From positions 62,001 to 126,000 of the forward strand of contig NZ_CP059724.1 in the NCBI RefSeq assembly GCF_022369515.1: 64,000 bases of DNA. Reading direction: 5' to 3'. Below the pieces are notes generated by a model. That model did not search any database. It was given only the letters and a program-made list of their open reading frames with translations, and was not told the DNA's origin. This document shows, in pieces, positions 8,834 to 17,468 of the stretch (positions within the stretch are counted from its first letter, which is position 1; every line of letters starts with the position of its first letter). Both the position numbers and the translations under genes were made by a program. The stretch is from Paenibacillus sp. 19GGS1-52. Its GTDB lineage: Bacteria; Bacillota; Bacilli; Paenibacillales; Paenibacillaceae.

Positions 8834-10225
8834 TTAAATCAGACGATGCTGATACCATTTCTCGCCCAGGAAACGCTTGATAAAGATCGCTCCCCTAATG
8901 CCCCATTCACAGTTCATCGCCAGCCATACCCCAAGGAGGCCCATATCCAGAACAATACCCAGTACATACCCAAGCACTACGCGGAAGAGCCACATGGACA
9001 GCATAGAGACCATCGAAGTGAACTTGGAATCTCCAGCCGCTCTGAGTCCAGAAGGCGTAATGAAGCTGAGAGACCATAGCGGAATTTGGGCAATGGCATT
9101 GATGAGTACAATGGTGAAGATTTCACCCACAATCTCCGCAGGCGGATGGAACAACGAAAGAATGGGATGGAACAGCGGCATGATCAGCAGCGTCATCAGT
9201 ACGAACGAGGCCGAGGACAGCAGCAGAAACGACTTGACGAACTTCCGGGCATCCTTGATATTCCGCCTTCCCATACATTGACCAACAACCGTAATCAGCG
9301 TCAGAGAAAGCGCACCGGCAGGAACCTGCATGAGCCCGGCAAAAGTTGAAGCGATCGCATTGGCGGCAATTGCATACGTACCCAGACTGACAATGAAGAT
9401 TTGGGTCAGAATTTTGCCCCCATTGAAGAAAACTTGTTCAGCCGCAAAGGGCACACCGATAAACATTATTTTTTTGAGCATCGTTATCTTAATTACAAAT
9501 AGATCGCGAAGACGGATATGAAGGCTGGCGTCCAGCCGGAACAAGTAATAAAGAGCACATATCGCACCTAAATACCGGGCTACATTAATCGAAATAGTCA
9601 TGCCCAGCACACCCATGTGCAGCAGCGTAATAAATACGATATTCAACACAACATAGGCCAAATTCATAATCAGTGACAGCATAAGCGACGCTCGCGTTCT
9701 GCCAATTCCACGCAGAGCACCGCATACCGCCTGAACCACGGCAATCCCCAGATAGGAAATGGAGCTCCCAATCAGATATGTCCGGGCATTGTCCATGACA
9801 TCCGTTGAAGCGGCACCGAACAGCAGATTCAGTAGGGGATTATGAAATAATATGCCTACCAAACCGATGGCCAAAGCTATCAAAGATACGGAGGACACCG
9901 CCCCGGCGGTTGCATGGGATACCATAGAATCATTGCCGCTGCCCTTATACTGGGCTACAACCACTGTCCCCCCCGTTGCCACCGCTACAAATATACTAAT
10001 CATAAAAATATTAAGCGAATCAATCATATTCACTGCACTGATTGCCGCCACGCCGGATGAGCTAATCATAGCCGTATTCACGAGATTCAACCCTACGATA
10101 AAGGCCTGATCAACCAAAATCGGTATAAAAAGCGCAACAATCTCGCGGTAATCCATAGATTCCCCAGAGAAATGTTTATTCAGAAAACGGCTGCTTGGCT
10201 TCATCCTTGCAATAACAGGCTCCAT
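8834..10225 (-). CDS. MATE-family multidrug/metabolite exporter (upstream paralogue)
   Basis: A 463-residue MATE exporter, first of the tandem pair. It shares with the downstream gene the LVNTAMISSSGVAAISAVNM segment, the GRRNIKDARKFVKSF loop and the C-terminal MNCEWGIRGAIF helix. Differences are spread evenly rather than in one block, which suggests an old duplication followed by divergence. A GGAAGAAGTG site precedes the ATG. The gene begins next to the tRNA-Leu gene (10346), and the two are probably separate transcripts. The exported compound is unknown. Confidence 0.88.
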   Translation of the reverse strand: MEPVIARMKPSSRFLNKHFSGESMDYREIVALFIPILVDQAFIVGLNLVNTAMISSSGVAAISAVNMIDSLNIFMISIFVAVATGGTVVVAQYKGSGNDSMVSHATAGAVSSVSLIALAIGLVGILFHNPLLNLLFGAASTDVMDNARTYLIGSSISYLGIAVVQAVCGALRGIGRTRASLMLSLIMNLAYVVLNIVFITLLHMGVLGMTISINVARYLGAICALYYLFRLDASLHIRLRDLFVIKITMLKKIMFIGVPFAAEQVFFNGGKILTQIFIVSLGTYAIAANAIASTFAGLMQVPAGALSLTLITVVGQCMGRRNIKDARKFVKSFLLLSSASFVLMTLLIMPLFHPILSLFHPPAEIVGEIFTIVLINAIAQIPLWSLSFITPSGLRAAGDSKFTSMVSMLSMWLFRVVLGYVLGIVLDMGLLGVWLAMNCEWGIRGAIFIKRFLGEKWYQHRLI

Positions 10226-10345
10226 CTATATTCACTTCTTCCACATTGGATTTTGATGCATGAAAGAATAGGCATATAAACAGAAAAAGACCCTTCAGGC
10301 TGAAGAGCGACAGAAGAGCTTACCTTGCAAATATCAAATTGCGTA

Positions 10346-10429
10346 TGCGGTCGAGAGGACTCGAACCTCCACGATATTGCTACCACACGGACCTGAACCG
10401 TGCGCGTCTGCCAATTCCGCCACGACCGC
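10346..10429 (-). tRNA. tRNA-Leu (anticodon CAG)
   Basis: On the minus strand this folds as a class II tRNA of 84 nt. The acceptor stem GCGGTCG/CGACCGC has seven pairs and discriminator A. The anticodon stem CACGG/CCGTG encloses the loop TTCAGGT, giving CAG for CUG codons. A long variable arm follows, and the T-arm reads GGTTCGAGTCC. The CCA end is not encoded. Confidence 0.95.
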
Positions 10430-10599
10430 AAAGTAATAAGGTAAATATAATAACATACAAAAGTGAATATAGCACGATTCCTTCGAAAGGACAATATGAG
10501 CTTGGGCATTATTATCGTAAAAGATAGCTATGCTCATGCACAAGCAGGACCTGTTGATCTGAGTAATATAGAGTAAATAAACAACGAGGTGAGGTACGA

Positions 10600-10989
10600 A
10601 TGGTAAATTCAACAAAGATCCGTAAGCGGGCAAAACAACTGCACGGCCGACCCGTCTGCATCACGCTGCACGATGGACGTTCATATGTAGGCTATATAAG
10701 CGGATTTGAAAAGAACGCTTTGATCCTTTCCAGACCCAGACCAAACACGGGCAAGAACACTAAAAAGAGTTCCTCCGTTCGTTCACAGAAAGCCGACGTC
10801 TCTGGATTTATGCCGCTAATCGGATCTCTTTTGGGAGGTTCCGGGGCTGGAGCTGCCGGTGGTGCGGGATTTGGCCCCTTTCGCTTCTTCGGAATGATAC
10901 AGAAAGCTATACCGGTGATGAGGATGGGCTACGGTATGATCAAGTCCATTCGACCTTTTCTGGGTGGACTGAAGGGATTAATGGGATAG
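10600..10989 (+). CDS. Conserved hypothetical 129-residue protein with Sm-like N-terminus
   Basis: I do not recognise a named family. A GAGGTGAGG ribosome site precedes the ATG. Residues 12-45 (QLHGRPVCITLHDGRSYVGYISGFEKNALIL) have the strand pattern of an Sm/LSm-like fold, with a G-R-x-V-x-L-x-D-G-R core. The middle is basic and Ser-rich. The C-terminal half is Gly- and hydrophobic-rich (GSLLGGSGAGAAGGAGFGPF), which could insert in a membrane or pack into a coat. It stands alone between tRNA-Leu and a convergent gene. Function unknown; a spore or envelope role is only a guess. Confidence 0.65.
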   Translation: MVNSTKIRKRAKQLHGRPVCITLHDGRSYVGYISGFEKNALILSRPRPNTGKNTKKSSSVRSQKADVSGFMPLIGSLLGGSGAGAAGGAGFGPFRFFGMIQKAIPVMRMGYGMIKSIRPFLGGLKGLMG

Positions 10990-10993
10990 GAAT

Positions 10994-11043
10994 AAAAAAA
11001 GGTGCTCCGCTCTCATCCGTTGATGATAAGCAAAGCACCCTTG
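10994..11043 (-). terminator. Terminator of the SLH nucleotidase gene
   Basis: Read leftward, AGCACC (11034-11039) pairs with GGTGCT (11001-11006) across a 27-nt loop and is followed by seven T. On the plus strand the hairpin lacks a T-run, so it serves the leftward gene. Confidence 0.65.
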
Positions 11044-11057
11044 AAATATCTAAAGAA

Positions 11058-13934
11058 TTAAGACACTTGCTGCAGCGTACGGTAGATAATAACTGCCGCC
11101 TGAGCACGATTAGCAATGCCCTTCGGAGCAAATTTCGCGGCCTCTACTCCGCTGACAATCCCCATATTAGTCAACTGCGCAACAGCTTCCAGTGCGTAAG
11201 GAGCGATATTAGCTTTGTCTGCAAACTTGATCAGTGCAGCACTATTATCAATCGGCTGCAGTTGACCTTTCAGAGCGTTCGCAACCATAATCGCCATCTC
11301 TTCTCGGGTAATTTCACGACCCGGTTCAAACTTTCCGTTCCCGGAGCCTTTTACAAAGCCAGCCTTAACCGCAATAGCTATAGAGTCCGTATACCAGACG
11401 TTTGATTTAACGTCACTAAACGCGCTGGCTGCACCGGAATCTGTCAGATTCATGGCACGAACCAGCATGGTAACGAATTCTGCACGAGTTACGTTCTTAA
11501 GTGGTGCAAAGTCATTATCGTTAAACCCTTTAATGATACCTTTGGCTGTCAGAGAATCGATAGCCTCTTTAGCCCAAGCTACCTTACCCAAATCATTGAA
11601 ACTTGGAACCGGATCTCCAGTAGGGGCCGGAGTTGCCGTTGGTGCAGGTGTAGCACTAGGTGCTGCAGTCGCACTAGCTGTCGGTGTTGGCGTTGGCGTC
11701 ACAATGCCTCCTGGATTCCCTGAAGGTGTCGAAGTTGGTTGGAGAACCCGATTATTGTTGATACGCCCTTCGATACCCGCAGTAATCGCTCCGTAGTTAA
11801 ACTTCTTCACAATATAAGCGTAGAATACATCCAGATCGATAGGCCCAGCCAAGGAAGCGCTGGCTTCGGTCAAGACTTTGTAGTTATCTCCGCCTGCAGC
11901 CATGAAGTTATTCACAACAGCCGTATAATTCTGGCTTGGGTTAATCGGTGTTCCGTCAGCCAATGTAAGGCTGGCGAGGCGTTCAGCAACTGGAAGATAC
12001 ATGTTGGCAGTATATTTCAGACCGGAAATTTGCAGGGTTTTGGTATCTGCAGTTCCGCTGGACGTAACATTCCATTGCTGCTGAAGCAGGGTTTTGATTT
12101 GCGCTCCGGTTAAGGTCAATTTTACCAGAGTGTTGCCGAACGGTTGAATTTTGGCTAGATCGCCAAATGTAACGTTACCCTTTGGAAGATCGGCACGGAT
12201 ACCACCCGGATTCATAAAGGCGAAGTCCGCAGCCCCTTTACCGTCGCCAAAATCTGCGGTAAGCATAGCATCGGCTATCAGATTGCCAAGAGCAGATTCA
12301 TTGTTGTAAGCGTCTGTACGAGTAATGGTTCCGTCTGTCGTCCCTACAGGATTGGTCAGCTCTGGATGCATCTCAAGATATTTGTTAACCAGAGCGACAG
12401 TATCTGCATCAGGTGTTACACCTTCCTGGAAGGTAGTTGTAACAACAGCAGATTTACTAGTAACATCTCCCGTTAGTGGGTCAATCAGCAGCTTGATATC
12501 CTCAAATGCAGTACCATAGGAATAGGCCTGCACAATCAACTTGCCGTTCACAACGCCGTTGGCTAACGCGTGGTTATCACCGGCAACAATAACGTCAACC
12601 GGAGAGTCTGCTGGAAGTGCTTTCGCCAGATCAGCCGCCTCACCCGTTGTAACATCGGCTTTGGTTGAAGCTGGATCATGGGCTAGGACGATAATCGTCT
12701 CCACTCCCTGATCCTGAAGTTCCTTGGCATATTTCTCAACCGCTATGACTTCTTCATCAGGAGTCAGGAATCGCACGCCTGCCGTACCGGCAGGTGATAC
12801 CTTGCTCGGAGTACTCTTCGTTACCAAACCTATAAATCCGATTTTCACACCGCCTACCTCTTTAATTACATAAGGGGCAATGATGGGTTCGCCTGTCGCA
12901 ATGCTAATCGCATTAGCATTGACGTAAGCAAAGTTAGTACCTGCGTGAGTAACATTGCTGTCCTTCGGATCAACACCGCCATCAAGCTGTGTCATCAACG
13001 CTGCAACGCCTTGGTCGAACTCATGATTCCCTAGAGAACCCACATCAAATTTCATATTATTCATCCACTCAATAGTAGGCTCATCGCGCTCAAGCGAAGA
13101 TACGGGAGCGGATGCGCCTACGGAATCCCCATTATGGAAGAGTAGGGAATTGTCGTGTTTGGCACGAGCTTCTTTCAAATAAGTAGCCAGAATCGCTGCT
13201 GTCCCTGCAGGCTTATTGCTAACTGTAGATACGGTGTCCAGCTGACCGTGGAAATCATTGATTCCGATCAGATGGACCTCCACTGGCAGTTTCAAATTAT
13301 AAATACCGAAACCCTTAATATCTTTCTCACCAGTATCGGTCATATTTGCTGGCAGCACTTTGGCTGCATCGGGTGAAGAGGTAAAGGTAAGATTGACATT
13401 GCTCCAAATAGGAGCCAGGGACCAGTTGCCATCCGCTGATGGATCAATGGTACCCACTTCACTGATGTAATCCATCAGAACCTGGCGGTTCTCATCCTGT
13501 GAATCCAATATCATCTCAGACCCTTTCACGCCTGGGAAGTTCCCCCCGCCACTAGCGCGGTAGTTGTTAGTCACAACAATGAAGTCCTGATCCAGATCCA
13601 ATGGCTTACCGTTATAGGTTATTTGCTTCACCCGACTCGATGAAGCATTGTTAACCGTACCGTTTGGATTATATTTCGCAGCCTTCGTCACATCAATGGT
13701 GTATCTAATACCGTCAATAACATCGAAGTTATATACGGCAAACGCTGAATTCAGCAGACTTTGCGGTGCGGTGCTATTTTCATCGATAGTATTAAATGCA
13801 CCCGCACTCATCTCCACCCATTCCTTAACGACAGAGCCTTTAACCTTGATAGCCTTCAGCGTATTGTCGTAGAGATACAGATCGCTTGCGCTCCGAATGG
13901 TCAGAGGTCCTTTCTCAATACATTTATCTAACAT
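11058..13934 (-). CDS. 5'-truncated SLH-anchored 2',3'-cyclic phosphodiesterase/5'-nucleotidase
   Basis: The 958-residue frame begins in the middle of a YfkN/CpdB-like surface enzyme. Residues 1-185 are the end of a first 5'-nucleotidase C-terminal domain (GPLTIRSASDLYLYDNTLK). A complete second unit follows: metallophosphatase motifs NDFHG (226-230) and GNHEFDQG (302-309), then a second C-terminal domain with MNPGGIRADLPKG. A Pro/Thr/Ala linker leads to three SLH repeats (about 775-958) for S-layer anchoring. There is no signal peptide and no first metallophosphatase domain. The ATG lacks a ribosome site and an in-frame TAA lies four codons upstream. The upstream neighbour's terminator is only 50 bp away. 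The intact family member would be about 1400 residues, so this gene has lost its 5' third and is probably not exported. Confidence 0.8.
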   Translation of the reverse strand: MLDKCIEKGPLTIRSASDLYLYDNTLKAIKVKGSVVKEWVEMSAGAFNTIDENSTAPQSLLNSAFAVYNFDVIDGIRYTIDVTKAAKYNPNGTVNNASSSRVKQITYNGKPLDLDQDFIVVTNNYRASGGGNFPGVKGSEMILDSQDENRQVLMDYISEVGTIDPSADGNWSLAPIWSNVNLTFTSSPDAAKVLPANMTDTGEKDIKGFGIYNLKLPVEVHLIGINDFHGQLDTVSTVSNKPAGTAAILATYLKEARAKHDNSLLFHNGDSVGASAPVSSLERDEPTIEWMNNMKFDVGSLGNHEFDQGVAALMTQLDGGVDPKDSNVTHAGTNFAYVNANAISIATGEPIIAPYVIKEVGGVKIGFIGLVTKSTPSKVSPAGTAGVRFLTPDEEVIAVEKYAKELQDQGVETIIVLAHDPASTKADVTTGEAADLAKALPADSPVDVIVAGDNHALANGVVNGKLIVQAYSYGTAFEDIKLLIDPLTGDVTSKSAVVTTTFQEGVTPDADTVALVNKYLEMHPELTNPVGTTDGTITRTDAYNNESALGNLIADAMLTADFGDGKGAADFAFMNPGGIRADLPKGNVTFGDLAKIQPFGNTLVKLTLTGAQIKTLLQQQWNVTSSGTADTKTLQISGLKYTANMYLPVAERLASLTLADGTPINPSQNYTAVVNNFMAAGGDNYKVLTEASASLAGPIDLDVFYAYIVKKFNYGAITAGIEGRINNNRVLQPTSTPSGNPGGIVTPTPTPTASATAAPSATPAPTATPAPTGDPVPSFNDLGKVAWAKEAIDSLTAKGIIKGFNDNDFAPLKNVTRAEFVTMLVRAMNLTDSGAASAFSDVKSNVWYTDSIAIAVKAGFVKGSGNGKFEPGREITREEMAIMVANALKGQLQPIDNSAALIKFADKANIAPYALEAVAQLTNMGIVSGVEAAKFAPKGIANRAQAAVIIYRTLQQVS

Positions 13935-13982
13935 TAATGCAGTTTAATCTAACAATATCAATCTATGAATTCAAAAAAAACG

Positions 13983-14012
13983 CAAAAAAAAAGACACCCC
14001 TAAAGGTGTCTT
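13983..14012 (-). terminator. Terminator of the GH3 gene
   Basis: AGACACC...GGTGTCT hairpin (arms near 13992-13998 and 14005-14011) followed leftward by nine T. Confidence 0.85.
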
Positions 14013-14021
14013 CGCAATTAA

Positions 14022-16808
14022 TTATACTTGCTTAAATTCGATCCAATCAATCTGCAAGCCTGGTTTGATGAATTCCAATTTCAATTCATACAGACCTGCT
14101 TCCAATTCGATTTTGACAAGCTTCTGTCTGATCCATTTGCCTTCTGTCCCATTACTTTGAATAGTCGTCATCAATTGATCGTTCAGGATCACATTACACG
14201 CGCTTTGCGCCAGTTCGGGTTCCTGAGACATAATATTGACAATAATCCGGTAGGGACCAGCCTGCTCCACTTTCATAAAGATCGATCCGACTGTGACAGG
14301 TTTAACCTGTGCATTATGGAATAGATCTTGCACCTGCTCTGCCGAAAGCGTTGGATTCGCCTTGAAGGCAGCGACCGTTTCTTCAATCTGTTGTTCTCTG
14401 GAGAACACCGGTGCGTGCATGATGAACTCGCAGATGTTCATGGCGGAACGTTGAAGTTCTCCTCGGGTTAAAGAGCCATTTTCCAAGGATTCCAGCGTAT
14501 TGTCATCATAAGCATTGATTTCTGCTCCGTAGTTACTGACCACCATGTACAGATCGTTTTGAGCACGGACCATCCAGTTCATATATTTCCGATCTGCTGC
14601 ACCTCCATGGACAACATCGTTCATGATGGCCCACCAATCTGTCATCACGATGCCTTTGAAACCCCATTCCCCGCGAAGAATCGTGGTATTCATGTCATAG
14701 TTCGAAGCTGCCCAATGCCCGTTAATCGGATTATAGGAGGTCATAATCGAATTCGCGCCGCCCTGCTTCACTGCAATTTCAAAACCTTTTAGATAAATCT
14801 CCCGAAGAGCACGTTCAGATACGATAGCATCTACCTTACTGCGATGTTTCTCCTGGTTATTGCAGGCGAAATGCTTCAGTGTAGCATTAGAACCGCCCTT
14901 CATAATACCTCGTGTACAGGCTGCGGCAAATATCCCTGAGATCAGCGGATCTTCCGAAAAATACTCAAAGTTGCGTCCATTAAGCGGACTGCGGCGGATA
15001 TTCAATCCCGGTCCAAGCAAAGCATCCACATTGTTGCTGACTAATTCCCGGCCTTCCATAACATATAGCTCTTCAACCAATTCTGCATTCCAGGTTGCTG
15101 CAAGCAAGGTGCCAATAGGTACCTGAGTCGCTTTCTGCCCACTATCCATCCGAATTCCGGACGGGCCATCTGCTGTAGCTGCGACCGGGATACCGTAATT
15201 GAACAATTGATCGCTGACCCCGCCGAAAGCTGAAGCCGTACCCGGTGTAACAAGCGGACTGCTCATGCCTTCTCCTCGGACGATCGTAGCCAGATCGTGA
15301 TCGCTAAGCTGGGCGATAAAAGCTTCCATGCCGACTTTACCATCGTGAACATCTCTTAACAAATAGCCCTGATTACCCGTCTGCTCAAGCGTTTCGGGTA
15401 GATTGTTCTCGATCCGTTCGGTCATAGAAACCTTGCGCGTCGCCACTTCTTCAGCGATGAGCTCGTACGAACCGTCTTCCTTCTGGGCGCCTGGCTTCAT
15501 TCTAGTAAAGCTTTCGGTCGGCGCCATTGCCTCTTGTAGCTGCTCCACGACTTGAAGAGCATCCACGACATAACCACTTTGTCCTTCGAAGCCTATTTCC
15601 GCCAGAGCTTTGACACTGGTTCCCACATAAAAGCGGTAAGTCCCCTCTTCCAGCACATATGCGGAAGGATACCCCGTCACACCCGCGTCATCGTAAGACG
15701 CCATAGAAAGGATAGGGAAACTTACGGTAAGACGCTGCGCTTCACCTGCCTGAAGGACTTTAGTCTTCCCGAATGCCGCCAGAGCTTTGGCTGGTTGTCC
15801 CAGCTTTCCTTGTGGTGCAGCATAATAGACCTGCACGACCTCTTTTCCTGCATAGGTGGTTCCCGTATTAGTTACGGTTACATCGATTTGGACGTAGGAT
15901 GCTCCTGCTTGGGTGATCAGTTTGACTGCCTCAGGCTCGACTTTAAAGGAGGTATAAGATAACCCGTAACCAAATTCAAACTGAACCTTATCCGGGCAAA
16001 ATGTTTCGAAATATCGATATCCCACATAGATATCTTCCTCATACACGTTTTTGAATTCATTGCCATAATTGCGGGTCGATGGATAGTCTTTGATGGAATA
16101 AGCGATGGTATCGGTTAATTTGCCACTCGGTGTCACCTCTCCAGCCAGCACGTCGGCAATCGCATTGCCCCCCTCCATGCCACCCTGCCAGGAGTAGATC
16201 ACGCTAGAAATCGGGTACACATAACTTTCATCGTTCAGCCAGCTCATATCAATAATATTCGATACATTCAGCACAACGACGGTTTGTTCAAAATAGGTCG
16301 TCACCTGCTTCAGCATCGCTTTTTCTTCCGCCATTAATTGGTAGCTTCCCGGCTCATCAGCATTGTCCTGATCTTCTCCCGCCGTACGTCCGATCACAAT
16401 GATCGCTTTAGCCGATTTGCTTCTGGCCTCCGACACCAGCTCGTCGCTTAAAGGCATTTCCTTCTGATGCCATGGCTCTGCAGCCCAGCCACCTCCGCCA
16501 TTATCGAATGGATTTTGCTCAATCCATTGTTCATAAACGGCTGCCAGTTCTTCGTTGACTACAAGGTTCTTTTTACTGCGAAGACCGTCTAGCAGGTTGG
16601 TCGTATATGAAACATGGACACTCCCGCCCGAACCGGTACCGCTGCGATAGTAATTCACTTGTGTTCTGCCAAAAATTGCAACGCCCTCTTCGTTTCGAAG
16701 CGGCAGGACCTGTCCTTCATTCTTTAACAGCACCGCGCCTTCTGCGCCTACCGTTCGACTAAATTCAGCAAACCCTTCTAATGGAACTCCCAGACTCTGT
16801 GTACTCAA
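14022..16808 (-). CDS. Glycoside hydrolase family 3 beta-glucosidase, swapped domain order
   Basis: A 928-residue GH3 enzyme with no signal peptide, so probably cytoplasmic. The domains are in reversed order. The alpha/beta sandwich (GH3_C; VLLKNEGQVLPL, residue 26 on) comes first, then a fibronectin-III-like domain (about 290-420). The TIM-barrel (GH3_N, about 500-800) is last, with DGPSGIR, KHFACNNQE and the nucleophile Asp in GIVMTDWWA. The C-terminal about 90 residues look like a small beta-sandwich. This permuted arrangement is known in some GH3 enzymes, for example in ruminococcal beta-glucosidases. The start is TTG: AGGAGG lies 7 nt upstream of it. It likely trims beta-glucosides or related oligosaccharides; the substrate is not determined. 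Confidence 0.9.
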   Translation of the reverse strand: MSTQSLGVPLEGFAEFSRTVGAEGAVLLKNEGQVLPLRNEEGVAIFGRTQVNYYRSGTGSGGSVHVSYTTNLLDGLRSKKNLVVNEELAAVYEQWIEQNPFDNGGGGWAAEPWHQKEMPLSDELVSEARSKSAKAIIVIGRTAGEDQDNADEPGSYQLMAEEKAMLKQVTTYFEQTVVVLNVSNIIDMSWLNDESYVYPISSVIYSWQGGMEGGNAIADVLAGEVTPSGKLTDTIAYSIKDYPSTRNYGNEFKNVYEEDIYVGYRYFETFCPDKVQFEFGYGLSYTSFKVEPEAVKLITQAGASYVQIDVTVTNTGTTYAGKEVVQVYYAAPQGKLGQPAKALAAFGKTKVLQAGEAQRLTVSFPILSMASYDDAGVTGYPSAYVLEEGTYRFYVGTSVKALAEIGFEGQSGYVVDALQVVEQLQEAMAPTESFTRMKPGAQKEDGSYELIAEEVATRKVSMTERIENNLPETLEQTGNQGYLLRDVHDGKVGMEAFIAQLSDHDLATIVRGEGMSSPLVTPGTASAFGGVSDQLFNYGIPVAATADGPSGIRMDSGQKATQVPIGTLLAATWNAELVEELYVMEGRELVSNNVDALLGPGLNIRRSPLNGRNFEYFSEDPLISGIFAAACTRGIMKGGSNATLKHFACNNQEKHRSKVDAIVSERALREIYLKGFEIAVKQGGANSIMTSYNPINGHWAASNYDMNTTILRGEWGFKGIVMTDWWAIMNDVVHGGAADRKYMNWMVRAQNDLYMVVSNYGAEINAYDDNTLESLENGSLTRGELQRSAMNICEFIMHAPVFSREQQIEETVAAFKANPTLSAEQVQDLFHNAQVKPVTVGSIFMKVEQAGPYRIIVNIMSQEPELAQSACNVILNDQLMTTIQSNGTEGKWIRQKLVKIELEAGLYELKLEFIKPGLQIDWIEFKQV

Positions 16809-16902
16809 TTTGTTTCCTCCTGATTGTCATTTCCAGACCTATTTGCTCTTGTAAGAATAATAACTATAAGCTTAATATACAGGCACTGCTTCCGAAAAAG
16901 CA

Positions 16903-16931
16903 AAATCCACAACGTTTACAGTTGTGGATTT
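16903..16931. terminator. Bidirectional hairpin terminator
   Basis: An 11-bp perfect stem (16903-16913 with 16921-16931, AAATCCACAAC/GTTGTGGATTT) with loop GTTTACA and T-runs on both sides. It closes the small leftward gene at 17044-17232. Confidence 0.8.
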
Positions 16932-17043
16932 TTGCCGAATTTTCGAGAAATCCGGCGGATTCTAGACCACGGATTCCCCTTTGGGGTGTACCCTCTTCAT
17001 TCATTCCACCAATCCCCCGCTCTGAGAGCAGGAGGTTGAATAT

Positions 17044-17232
17044 TTATTTACGACGACGCTTCATCATGCGGTTATACATTACAAACGCGACAATGATCAT
17101 GGCAAGCATAGCAACACTGCTTGCCGAATCAGGCGCCATGCCAAACAAGACACAAAGGTTAGTAACCAAGCTTCTCGTTAACAATGCGACCAGAATCAGC
17201 ATTATCGGACGCCAAATGTTGTATCCTCTCAT
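17044..17232 (-). CDS. Small hypothetical membrane protein (62 aa)
   Basis: A 62-residue protein with two predicted membrane helices (about residues 9-30 and 37-54) and a basic tail NRMMKRRRK. An AGGAG site lies 10 nt before the ATG and a strong terminator follows, which supports a real gene. No family recognised. It is transcribed toward the GH3 gene but separated from it by the terminator at 16903-16931. Confidence 0.65.
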   Translation of the reverse strand: MRGYNIWRPIMLILVALLTRSLVTNLCVLFGMAPDSASSVAMLAMIIVAFVMYNRMMKRRRK

Positions 17233-17398
17233 CCCAGCAACACTCCTGACCCATTATTCACAACATCTAAAACCCTTAACTCAATAACTATTAGATGCTA
17301 TTATAGCACAGGTAGGAATGCGCATACATTCAACTATCAATTAATACCCTCGAATATCAAATTCAACGTTTCAGTTAGTAGTGGAGGAAACAAAGAAA

Positions 17399-17445
17399 GA
17401 AAGACGACATTTCATTCGGAGAGAAAGAATGAACGTCGTCTTTTT
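17399..17445. terminator. Terminator downstream of phosphoketolase
   Basis: Arms AAGACGAC (17401-17408) and GTCGTCTT (17435-17442) pair and are extended by an imperfect ATTC/GAAT stem. T-runs flank both sides, so it can end transcription from either direction. Confidence 0.7.
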
Positions 17446-17468
17446 GGGTCGAACACTTTTAACTACTG

